Both the position numbers and the translations under genes were made by a program. Positions 10,701 to 25,780 of a stretch of 64,000 nucleotides of DNA are shown here, piece by piece. Source of the stretch: Epinephelus fuscoguttatus (Eukaryota > Chordata > Actinopteri > Perciformes > Serranidae); the NCBI RefSeq assembly GCF_011397635.1, contig NC_064758.1, positions 19,837,013 through 19,901,012 on the forward strand, given 5' to 3'. The notes below the pieces were generated by a model. That model worked only from the letters and a program-made list of their open reading frames with translations, did not search any database and had not been told where the DNA came from. Positions within the stretch are counted from its first letter, which is position 1, and every line of letters starts with the position of its first letter.

Positions 10701-12749
10701 ATGGGGCCCATCATGCAGGAGCGCACAGCATCCACGACACTGAAACGCGTCGTTTCCAAAGAGAAGATTCGGGTAAAATACACTGAAAACAGCGGGCCAG
10801 TAACCAGGTGGGCCTCATTTTAATGTCACACATCCAAGGCTAAATCAAATTTGTTATGTTTTGTCTCATGTGGATAAGAGGCGAGCCTGACAACACATTA
10901 TCATGTTTCCACAGTTCAAAGAAAGGTAACAAGATGAAGAAAGCAGTGGGCCAGATGAAAAATGGCCTCCCCAGCCCAGGTCAGGATAAGGACACAGTGA
11001 CAGCAGTGCAGAAGGTGAGTGAATGCCATCACGGTCAATTAAAGAGAGACAATGTCAACATCATGGTCACAGGAGAAGACAGTGATGCAGCATGTGTTGC
11101 TTCACAGAACTCAAGACATGAATAATCAATTTCCGTATTGATTGTCTTTCAGGGTGCACAGTCAAAAGGTGGCAGGGTCAAATCTGGCTCCACACGCAAC
11201 ACAAGCAAACTCTCCAGGTATGTCTGATGAGGAGTTTGCATTCTCACTGACTGCTTCCCTTCAAGTACAGTAAATCCCTAAATCCCCACCAGCTTTTCCT
11301 AACACTCATCTGTCTCCTTACAGCCCTGAAGAAGATGGAGATTTGAGACCTCAGCTTCGCAAACATTTATCCGTGCACAGGAAAGAGGAGCAGCGCGAAA
11401 ATAAACGGGTGTCACAGTGCAGCAACGAGCTACACCCGAATCGTGGGGGGATGGGGAAAAATCGGCGAGCCCTCTCCCTGCCTCTCTCCCCAATATCAGG
11501 GCTGCGACACACGCCATCACAGCCCCTTACACGCTCCCCAGCCCCCACCCCTGAGGCGCTACAGCAGCAGTACAACCAGAAGGATGATGACACTGACAGT
11601 GCCAGTGATCTGTCAGACTCTGAGAGGCTGCCTGTGCTGCCCTCTCCCTGCACCCCCTGCACCCCTCCTCACCTTAACCTCCGGGCAGAGGTCATCAACA
11701 CTAATGACTTTCCGCCGGACTTCCCAGGACCACATGGGGCTGTGTGTGATGAGGATGAGAGTGAGAAACCCAGCTACAGCTACCCAGACTTTCTGCCTCC
11801 TCCCTTCAATAGCTGGAGCCTGAGACAGCTGGCGGTGTTTCTTCACACGGAGGGCCGTGGGGCCCCCCGGCCCAAGCCTGTAGGCCACTTGGAGAAGTAC
11901 CTGGAGAGGCTGCTGCAGCTGGAGTGGCTCCAGATCCAAACAGTGCAAGCGGAGAGCAGCCGTCCGCCTGGGACTCGCTCAAGGCCACAGGGCTTCCCTT
12001 CTGCCACCACCGCTCACCCCCCCAGGCCTCACACAGCTCCACCATCCCGACTCAACTCCCCTAAAGGGCTGCGGCACAGCCAGCGAGCCTTCCCATTTGC
12101 ACCTGTCAACAACCCCCCATCCCCTGCTTCAACCCAGCAACAGCACTCCCGCTTTCCAGTTTGCCCTCACTGTCACATTCGCTACCCGTTGTGCAATGGA
12201 AGCTGCTCTGCCTATGCCTACCAGCGTCACTCAAGGCTCAGCCCGCTGCTTGAGCGCAGAGCCAAACCTGGAGCACCAGCAAAGAGGAGCAGCAGCGAGA
12301 CCCGGGCGACCTCAACAGAAGGCCGGAGCCCTGGAGGACAAGGTGGAGGAGCCCAGACCCCAGTTAGCCCCTCAGCTGGAAGGAGTCACCTCAGGCACAT
12401 GCAGGCCGCAGGCAACGCCCGAAAGCAACAACAGGAATCTGGAACTAACGCAAACAGCAGAGGTCAAGTGAGAAAAAGCCGAATCAGAGCTAACTCTGAG
12501 ACAGATGTGAAAAAGGAGCCTTGTGGGAGTAAAACAGCTGGTGCAGAGAAACGGGTCTTTGCTGCGAGTAAGAGAGAGGTCATCACCTCCAAGAGGGTAG
12601 AGAAGGACTGGCAGAGGATGGAGGCGGTGGGTCAAGCCTCGAAAACTGCCATGAAGAGAGCAGCTAAAGAGCCGCAGTCTCTCTCCAAAGCTCCACTTGG
12701 TAATAAGCAGAATGGCAAAACAAAAAATGTGCACTTTGTTGCGAAGTAA
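10701..12749 (+). CDS. fam217b: FAM217B family protein
   Basis: Four coding exons joined in phase (10701-10807, 10915-11014, 11153-11217, 11324-12749) give 565 residues. All introns are GT-AG. The biochemical role is unknown. The FAM217 core lies at about residues 185-300: SDLSDSERLPVLPSP, LNLRAEVIN, a YPDFLPPPFNSWSLRQLA block, and LEKYLERLLQLEWLQIQTVQ. The rest is low-complexity, rich in Ser, Pro, Arg and Lys, as expected of a largely disordered protein. The start is the first Met of exon 1 (MGPIMQERTAST). It is longer than the human protein as I recall it. Four cysteines at 371, 374, 381 and 385 form a CPHC-x6-CNGSC cluster outside the core. The ATG at 10713 (MQERTAST) is an alternative start. 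Confidence 0.88.
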
Positions 12750-14165
12750 CCCCTATAAACCTACAGTATACTGCTTTATTAGCGATTACCTGGTACAGGA
12801 GCTTGAACCTATGCCTGCTTTCTGTGTACTCTGTGTAATACTAACATGTTGTAACTGTTGTACAGCGGTCTAAATCAGTCAGTGGCATACTGCCTTCAAA
12901 AGGTCACAACTAACAACAGGTTGAGCAGCTAGAGTAGAGATAAAAACAGCAATGATTTAAAAATATGACACTTAAATAGAACAGAATTCTACACGCTGTA
13001 TTTCATCTCAAATGTACAGTAGGTATACAGTCATAATGTTAGACTGTGTTTTGACAGGAGGCTCGTTATGACCTGGAGCACTACTAGGATTTAAACACAG
13101 CTTTTATGTAAATTGAACTCTGCTGCACTGCACATCATCATCTCTCAGTATACTACTAATAGGCATAAAATAAGCATCTACTCTACCACTGGACAGCTTT
13201 CAGCATAAGTAAACCATCGTGAAGTTTGACAGAGATCATTACATTTTAGTCAGCCAATACAACCATAGCCGTTACTAGTGGAGTCTGTGATGTTGGAATG
13301 TATTTGTTTTCAATGCTCTTACTTTACTCGATGTTGCATTTTATATTTTCTTTGGTGCCTCATGTTTTTGAGACATATGTTCTGTTAAAGCATCTTTTGG
13401 CTGAGAAGAAGGAGGCACAATAACTGGTGGTGTACTGCAGTGATGTAATTTGTTTGACATATATCTGTGCAATGGTTTAACATTTTTGGTTCCAAGGGCT
13501 TTTCATGTTTGAACAGCTTGAATTGTAGTCTATGATAATATACTGTATTTTGCATAGAGCTGAGCTCTTTCTATCATTGAAGACAGTGTAATGTTTGCTA
13601 CGAATGTAAATGCATATTTTTCCAAATTTTATATACCATAGTTATATTTATGAAAAGTGTCGTGGTTGACTTGTAATCATCATTGTCATTATTCTGTTTA
13701 CATCGTCACGCACAAAAACAAAAATATTTAGTCAAAGAGCTGAATGTAACTTAATGTCCTCTGTGCTGTACCATTGGCCATCCCTGTGATTCAATGGAAT
13801 TCCAACACAACATAGCTGTTAACGCTGGTAATGTCATACATATCACCTCCATATCACACTGCATACTTGAAGTCTTTAGAAGATTGTGTTTACATTAGAG
13901 TGTCTTTATCTGTTTGTTGTGATTTACCATGTGCACTTGATTTGTGGAAACACTACATCAGTGTAAATAATGTGATATGTATTCAGATTGCACCTCTTAA
14001 TAATCCTGTAAAGTATCAAAGCCATAGATAAGGGGCCAGGAGGGGCGGTGTTATTATAAAAATGTACATTATGTCGACACGCACGCAGAAAGATTGTGGT
14101 ATGTATTTTCTCAATGTTGAATGCAAGTATTTGTAAGGCATAGAAATAAATGTTTTGCACTCAAG
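12750..14165 (+). other. fam217b: 3' untranslated region of fam217b
   Basis: Non-coding, AU-rich sequence follows the stop codon. The first well-placed poly(A) signal, AATAAA, is at 14145-14150, followed by TGTTTTGC. Earlier AATAAA-like words are lacking in good context. The roughly 1.4 kb length is inferred from this signal only. Confidence 0.5.
14145..14150 (+). terminator. Poly(A) signal AATAAA, probable end of fam217b
   Basis: Canonical hexamer followed within 15 nt by a GT/T-rich stretch, 1.4 kb after the fam217b stop codon and before the minus-strand ttll9 gene. Confidence 0.5.
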
Positions 14166-14965
14166 AGATATTGACCTACTGGTTATTCTTTGGAGACGCT
14201 ATCCCAAACTTAACCAGCCTTATACCCCTTTTCGACAGTCATGTGCTGGCTTGGATTTGCTTGGTCCCAGCACAGCAGGGATGTGCATTTCTATTACAAT
14301 GGGACGACATTCGTGAAGGTGTGTCTTAGTCTCATGATGGCTTGTCTTGAGCGATGATGTTTAAAGGCAGCACTCTGATACATGACTTAAGTCCTGTTAA
14401 TTTTGTTGCATGTGTTTTTCCATCACACAGCAGGACAGGTAAAGAAAGTTTACCTGTTGGAGGTGAGCTGTTTGCAGAGGTGCAGTAAGAGTCTGTTGTC
14501 TGCAGCTCTTCATCAACATCTCACTGTGGCTGTTTCTGATTTTTCTCTTCCTCCCTGCTGTATTATTAGACCTGTCTTTATTAAAGAAAAGGCACTAGCA
14601 AAGATAAAAATGAAGTGACAGTGACATGCAGTAACGCATTTCATTCCCTAGGAGAGAAACTCCGAACCACATAGATTCAGTTAGAAGCTACAAAAGTACT
14701 GAAAGTTGAACACGGAGACTTTGAAAAACGCCTTCCTCTCTGGTCACCTGCAGACAGAGGTGACTAGAGTCTCACAACACACACGCTTGTTTGTGCGGGG
14801 GGAGAATGGAGGTTGTCGAGGGCCCAGCTTTTGGATCTACTTCAGAGAAGGTCCATCTCTGGTGCAGCTTGGCGTGGCCAGTCTTAACTTGCAGTTGAAA
14901 CACAAATCAGCAACATGGCTTTACTCAGCACAGCCAAGAGTGACAATGGAAGAAAGGTATTAGAG
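14166..14965. other. Non-coding stretch between fam217b and the MITE
   Basis: No recognisable exon or repeat. Open frames of 70-85 codons at 14403 and 14706 have no domain likeness and no splice context; the second runs up to the edge of the MITE. Confidence 0.4.
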
Positions 14966-15274
14966 GTCCAGTGTGTAGGATTTAGTGGCATCTAGTGGTG
15001 ACGTTGCAGAACTGAAATATCTCCTGTGTGCCTAGCCTGTAGAACTACGGTTGCCAATGCATAAAACATGGATGGCCCTATCTAGAGCCCGTGTTTGGGT
15101 TGTCTGTTCTGGGCTACTGTAGAACAACATGACGTACTCTGTGGGAGAGGACCTGTTCTGTATGTAGATGGTAATGAATTGTTATTTTCAGGTGAATTCA
15201 AACCAATGGGAAAATAGTTATGACTATTATATTACCATTTCTGCCAATAAATTCCCCTAAATCCTACACACCGG
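14966..15274. mobile_element. MITE with 19 bp terminal inverted repeats
   Basis: The left end CCAGTGTGTAGGATTTAGTG (14968-14987) is the inverse of the right end CCCTAAATCCTACACACCGG (15255-15274). The next words (GGCATCTAGTGGTGA) are those of a MITE family that I recognise as very abundant in percomorph fish. It is 309 bp long with no coding capacity. It lies just 3' of ttll9, so transcripts reading past the ttll9 stop would include it. Confidence 0.85.
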
Positions 15275-15495
15275 CATTTTAACTCTGTAAATGAAAGCAC
15301 TACACTGTTTTCTGTAGTTTTACAAATGTGGTTTTCATTCATTTGCATATTCAGATTTCATCCTAGGTGCACAGAAAGCTCATTTTGTATGAATTATTAC
15401 TTATGTTTTTCAGTTATTTGTATTCACTGCCCTCCCCCAGGCACATATACACATACAAATTACTATAATAGTAGGACATAAAAATGATGGGTGTT

Positions 15496-19602
<4,107 letters not shown>

Positions 19603-22600
19603 AGAGGCGCACGCTATGTAATTTTAGAAAAATAGGATAGTACACTAGCGTTATATTAACGTATGCGTAAGTAGCATCCAGTTAGCAGTTAAGCTAGTTA
19701 GTCCTAGCAGAGTTTGACAGCCGTTGTCATGGTAACCACATCATCGAGCGACAAAGGGAATGTCCTGATGTGCTTTCCGTAGAGTTCGGAATCCACATAT
19801 AATCAAATTTGTAGTTTCCTTATTTTTTAAAATAATGTAGAATTCTTAAGATGAATTACAGAAATATGACAACAACAATATATACGTTCATTATAATAAA
19901 ATAATAAATAAAATAAAACATGTTTCACACAAATATCGACAGCCTTTATCAATTTTAGAAAAAAAAGGGTGAACCCATATTATTTTTCTTTCACTTGACA
20001 GATGTGGGTTTGGTCAATATGCTTCTTCAATTATGTTGACATTTTATTTTTTACAATTTTCAAAAAAGAGTTATTACAGTTTTATATTATGCAATTAGTC
20101 TTAATCCATCAGATTGTATTACAAATATCAGAACTTTGAGTTTACATTAATAGTAGTGAGTTACCTGTAATAGTAAAGGTACTGGCTTTATAAACATATA
20201 ATATAAATGCAAAAACGTTACACTCATCATCATCCCACACCTTTACCATAAAATCACCACTAAGTGGCGCCAAAACCTCAGCTAACCCAGAGGAATAGTC
20301 CCTTATTTGTGGCAAATTGTCTGTTGATTTCTTTTGGTCTAAAATTGATATTAGAGTTTAATTTCAGATCAAGATATTACACGCTTAACACAGCAACCAA
20401 CACATCTACTTATTTTCTACTAATCCTTGTGTATTTTCTATTTTAACCCCTCAATTTGTTTGTTTGTTTCAGATATGTGAATGGATTTCTAAGTCGGCAA
20501 GAGGCCAAAATGAACCAAACGTGTTTTAACTTTGCAAATGCATAGATTACGTTGATTGTCAACTCCACTCCCTCTTGGATTTATGTGTTAATATTCTGTG
20601 ACTGCTTTATTCCCATCAGCCTATGTGATAGACCCATGCGATTACCAAAAGTATCAAATGGTAAATGTCATATCAACTCACACAGTAACATTATTTTACA
20701 TTTCCTTTTTTATTTTTTATATATATTTCTAAATATTTTTTCCACCAATAACATAATACAAAGACAGAACATCAACATTTATAGATTTATGTGGCGAACA
20801 TTGAACTCCTGTATGTAATTTAAGATAACAAAACATATGAGAGACAAATGGCCCAGTGACTGCACCCAGAGATTTACCGTAACAGGAATATTATGAAAAA
20901 CAACAGTGTAGAGTGGACAGTGCTGGATCGTTACTTGACCTCTGACCTCTGAAGGTTAAAGAACTCTCTAAGGCACACCGTCCTGTGTACTCAACCCCTC
21001 ACATATTAGCTAATAATTAATGGCCTGTATCATTTATGTTTTTTTTAGTGGCAGGGGCCGGCCTCATTTTGTTGTACATTACTTTCATGGAGGAAATTAG
21101 CTGGTGCGTGTCTCGTTAATCCTCTGGTTTGCTGTTTATGTGATAAAACAATGGTGGGTTGAGGTACAGGGTAGAGGATTATTCCATTTTCTTAATGATG
21201 AAGCATAATAACTGTTCCATATATACTCAGTGCATAAAAACATTACATGTATTGCTTTAAACTGCTGGATGTCAGTTCTGTAAAAGGAGCTTACATCTGA
21301 GTCAGATTCCTTAACAAAGCCAAATAAATGGGTAGATTACTGTCTCCTGTGCTGTTTCTGTGCCTTTTTTTCTTCCTCAGCCACCCACCACTAGTCAAAC
21401 AATCAAGTGTACTTTAACTCTGACATAAATAATCACAACAGGTGAGAGTTAAGAGGGCTTTAAATTGAATATGGTTTGGCTACCTACCAAGGTGTCCGCA
21501 GAAGTAAAGAACATAAGCCAGAACTTCTCAGTGTAATAACAGGATCGTTTTACTAACTGAGCCAGAATCCTGTTTCAAAACTTCCCTATGCATATGAGCT
21601 GTGGGAAACAACTGCTTTTTAAGGGTAATTTCATGAAAATAACAGCAAACACGAAACAAATCATATGATTGAAGAACTGATTTTCTACAAACATATAGGA
21701 ATTCGGTAGTATTTCTGATGATAGCAAAGATGAAGAACAGAAATGTGGCAGCGCAGTGATGATATACTGTATCTATATCAAAAACAGCTGGCTATAAGAT
21801 GGCATCCGTTTCTTTCAAATTTCATCAACATAATCTGCTTGGGCAAGCATCAGAGAAAAAAAATTTACTCTTCCTTTGATCATGTTTGCTGCAGCGGAGC
21901 TCTACAAGCATCTTTAAAGCATCTCAACTAAAATTTCTATCTCCTATCAGTTGTGCATGTCATATCTAATGATGGTCGGATGGAATAAACAAAAATGTGA
22001 TTGCAGCAATCAGTCAAAATATCAAGCTTTGGCATGTGGGTGATTAATAAATGATGGAGTATCCAAATACATTTATATCACGTTTTCCTGAAACCTTATC
22101 TTTAAATAAGTGAAAAATTACTGTGACAAATTCAATAAAATCAGAGCTTAACGATGGAAAGAAACTTGTGTTTAAAGGTCACTCATGTATCTGAGCCAAA
22201 AGTTGACATTTCTCAGCTGCTCACAGTTATTCAGATATTTCTAATGTTGCAGAAAGAAAGAGATTTCAGCCAACAACACCACGCCCTTGTTCTTAAACAC
22301 AACATAGTAAAGTTACTGCTTTATCCCTGCATTAAAATGCTATTGCTTTCAATGCCAGGAATTTACATTTACGTCACCTCTACAAATTCCATGTTCAAAT
22401 TCAGTGCTGTATGTTTCATGGGAGACAGTGGTTTAGTCCTTAAGAATTCCCCCCTCCCCTTTGTCTTTCAGAACCTAGCCTCTGTAAAACTCTGTATCTT
22501 AAGCCCTATAATCAGTTAAACCATAGGTGCCGATCAGGCCGACCTCTCTGCAAGTTTTTATTGTGAGGCAGATTTCCTGCATTTGTGCTTGTGCAAATGT

Positions 22601-24102
22601 TTATGGTTTGGCAGTCATCCCTTCAGAGAATTTATATCAGTAGTAGCTGCACCTATTATGCTTATCTTTTTGGCTGACCAAATACGTTTTGTTTCTTATG
22701 CAACATGAAAAAAACAAACCGGTATCCTGGAATCCAAATTGTTTTTAAAGGATTAACCCCATGGGTTTAAAATTAACTTCCAAATTTATTTTCCTATTTA
22801 AGTGGTCATTTTAAATCTAGATTTTTCTTTAGAAAGCCCTCAATAACTGGCTCAGTTTGACAATGCTGATTTTGCCATGGTGTGGGATTTGCATAAATCT
22901 CAACATCACCACTTACTGTGAAGCATCCCGCAAGGCGTACAATTCCCAGTAGATGATAATTATCAGTCCCGGTGAACTATTTGCTCTTTAATGGCAACCA
23001 CAAAGCAGGAAATCTGTGGTATCCAGGGGCATCAGCTGTTACTCATAATGGAGGCATCTCTCTGATTTACAGCGATAATCCTCACCTTGGAATGATGTGC
23101 TATATGGTGGAAAGTTCAGCTCGGCCGTAGATGTTTCTGTTGAAAGCACCTCTCCACATAAAGAGGAAACATGCCTGGTATGTCACAGATCAGGTCAAGG
23201 AAGCAAACGTAAGTAAGGATGAAGCTTTGAAGCACAAAAGAGCAAAAGAAGCCATTACCACTGAGTTGATAAATGCCATCTGTACACTATAATTTACAAG
23301 GAAATGGCACAGTTTGAGGTCAAGCCTTCCATTGGCACATGACAGATCAGTGCCATCCTGCGTATCATCACTCTGTATACTTAACAACAAAGAATAGAGT
23401 TTGAACATGACTGACAAAATGTCAGAAAATTATTGTCTTTATAAACGGCGTTTTCAAGTGTCTGTGTGCAGTAGTATCCTCTAATTTAATCTAACTGAGT
23501 ATGTCCAACTGATAAATACAGGAAGTGATAAACATGATCCTGGTCTTTAAGGGGGAAGGGCAGAAATACAGAACAGGTAGTGTGGCTTTTTCTACTGACA
23601 AAAAAAACTTTTCATGGAACAGTGGCTCTGTATCACAGTGGAAATCAACTTCCTTGCTGTGCTTGATTTTTTCCCCCTAATCAATGTGAAGGGCTGTTTT
23701 ATATCTCAGTTCCTCGTGTTAATTTCAATGGGCTTACACTTCTGCAGCCTCTGAGATGTTAATGCCACCTGTTTATTGTTTCTATGCTCCCTACCTCAGT
23801 AGCTCCAAAGCACTCCGGGGGTAATGACTCCACAAATCCCCAGGTTCTGCACAACCTAAATGTTTTCTGATAAAACATACGGAGAGGCCAAGAAAAACAG
23901 GACAGAGTGGTAGCTGGAATCCTCCTGAAATGTAGTACATTCCCACGTCTCCCAGAATATCTGAGAATCCACCGCAAAGAGTTTCCCTCCGCTATGCGGT
24001 AATCAACACTTTACAAGCAGATGTTGGCAGGCAGACAGTGGACATATCTCCATGAGTGGATAATTGCCAGGCAGAATGTGGACATATCTCCATGAGTGAA
24101 TA
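19603..24102. other. Intergenic stretch upstream of ttll9, no gene recognised
   Basis: AT-rich and largely free of repeats I recognise. The longest open frame (22154-22519, 121 codons) has no domain, no codon pattern and no splice context that would argue for a gene. The low repeat density from about 20900 to 24000 contrasts with the rest of the intergenic DNA and may reflect non-coding constraint. Regulatory DNA for edn3 is one possibility (inference). Confidence 0.4.
20936..20948 (-). promoter_or_regulatory. Perfect DR1 nuclear-receptor element (AGGTCA-G-AGGTCA)
   Basis: The plus strand reads TGACCTCTGACCT. On the minus strand this is two exact AGGTCA half-sites in direct repeat with a 1 bp spacer, the consensus DR1 bound by PPAR/RXR, HNF4 and COUP-TF. 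Twelve fixed positions on two strands give a chance expectation of about 0.008 per 64 kb at equal base use. The site is 1.3 kb upstream of ttll9 exon 1. Confidence 0.5.
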
Positions 24103-25780
24103 ATGAGACAATAGGCCCCTGAACGCAGATATACAAAGGGCCCCACCAGGAGCAATGACTGTTTGTTGCATCTTTTTGTAGTTTTGTGTCTGTTTATGAT
24201 CATTTTGTGTCCTCTTCAGGTTGTTCAGTGTCTTTCTGTAGTCGTTTGGGGCTGGTTGACGTACTTCTGTGTGTTACTGAGGTCATTTTTTTTTTGTCTC
24301 TTTGAAACAATTTTGTGGATTTTGGGGTTTTTTTGGACGTTTTGTGTTACTTTGTATCAATCAATCAATCAATTTTATTTATAAAGCCCAATATCACAAA
24401 TCACAATTTGCCTCACAGGGCTTGACAGCATACGACATCCCTCTGTCCTTAGGATCCTCGCAGCGGGTAAGGAAAAACTAAAAAAAAAAAAAAAAAAAAC
24501 CTTTAATGGGGGAAAAAAATGAGCAACAAAAAGAAAAAAAGAGCAACTGAGGAGGGATCCCTCTTCCAGGACAGACAGACGTGCAATAGATGTCGTACAG
24601 AACAGATCAACATGATGAATTAACAGTAATCTATATGACACAATGAGACAGAAAGAGAGACAGAGACAGAGAGAGAGAGACAGAGAGAGAGGGATGCAGG
24701 ACAGACGGTAACGGTAATAGCTTACAACAACATTAATGAAAGTAATAATATTCTAATTGTAATTCCGGCTATTGTGGTATAATATGTTGAAAGTATATAT
24801 TAATATCTGATAGTATACATATGTGACAATAATCATATGTGTATAATAACAGTAGAAGTGTGACTAATGATAACAGCAGCAGCAGGAGGCATCTGGCAGG
24901 ACCACAGCAGCAGGACAACCTCACACGTCACACTATCCAGGCACTGCTGTGATAGAAATTAACCTGAGAGACAGTGGAGCACAAAGGCTCTGGAGAAGAA
25001 GCCGAGTTAGTGACATGCAGTACGGCCGAGTTAGTGAGATGCAGTAAAAGGACATGAGAGTGAGAGAGAGAGAGAAGGAGAGAAGGTGCCCGGTGTATTA
25101 TAGGAGGACCCCTGGCAGACTAGGCCTAAGTCAGCCTAACTAGGGGCTGGTACAGGGCAAGCCTGAGCCGGCCCTTACTATAAGCTTTATCAAAGAGGAA
25201 AGTCTTAAATGTGGAGGCGGTGTCTGCCTCCCGGACCGCAACAGGAAAATGATTCCGTAGGAGAGGAGCCATAGCTGAAGGCTCTGGCTCCTGATCTACT
25301 TTTGGTGACTTTCGGGAGCATGAGTAGCTTTGTAGTTATTTTGTGTCTCCCTGTCGTTGTTTTGTCTTTTGTAGTCCTTGAGGTCATTTGGTGTCTCTTT
25401 TGTTGTTTTATGTCTCTTTGTTGTCGTTTTGCATGTCATTGTGGTTGTTTTGTCTTTTTGTAATTTCTTTGTAATCATTTTGTGTCTTTGTGGTTGTATT
25501 GTGTCTCTCCATAGTCATTTTGTGTCTCTTTGTGGTCATTTTGTATATCTTATTAGTCATTTTGTGTCTTTTTGTGGTTCTCCAGCCCATAGTTGTAGTT
25601 ATTTTGTGTCTCTTGCAGTTACTTTGCATCTATTTGTGATCATTTTGAGTCTCTTCTTGGTTGGTATGTATTAATTGGACATTTGAGATTTTGCAAGTGA
25701 AGGCCAGGGAATCCCCTGACACTTTGGGCCCCTGTGCCTGGTAAGCGCGTTCAGTAATCCATCCATGAGTGTATACGCTG
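24103..25780. repeat. Dispersed repeat with internal minisatellite (copy A), interrupted by another repeat
   Basis: The flanks are unique ends (GGGCCCCACCAGG at about 24140; ACTTTGGGCCCCTGTGCCTGG then TTCAGTAATCCATCC at 25720-25763). The core is a degenerate array with a unit of about 20 bp like TCATTTTGTGTCTCTTTG (24165-24360 and 25325-25660). The array is split by the element at 24361-25324. The same right end and array occur at 33410-33605 and, inverted, at 56885-57160, which makes it a dispersed family. Class unknown. Confidence 0.7.
24361..25324. mobile_element. Dispersed fish repeat inserted into a minisatellite
   Basis: Starts with (ATCA)n and TTTTATTTATAAAGCCCAAT, then CAGGGCTTGACAGCATACGA, and ends near CTGATCTACTTTTGGTGAC. 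I recognise the text (CATCTGGCAGGACCACAGCA, GACTAGGCCTAAGTCAGCC) as a very common percomorph dispersed repeat of about 1 kb without coding capacity. It contains a poly(A) tract (24480-24500) and (GA)n tracts (24640-24690, 25060-25083). The class is not established to my knowledge. Confidence 0.75.

Noticed and set aside
11351-12734. Long frames on the other strand and in other frames of fam217b exon 4
   Set aside because: Shadows of the GC-rich coding exon; only the frame joined to exons 1-3 has family motifs.
22154-22519. 121-codon open frame
   Set aside because: No domain, no splice context, composition like the AT-rich surroundings. A frame of this length is expected by chance in 64 kb.
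24163-24384. Hydrophobic frame resembling a membrane protein (also 25378-25674)
   Set aside because: It is the translation of the TTTTGTGTCTC minisatellite; runs of Val, Leu, Phe and Cys come from the repeat.
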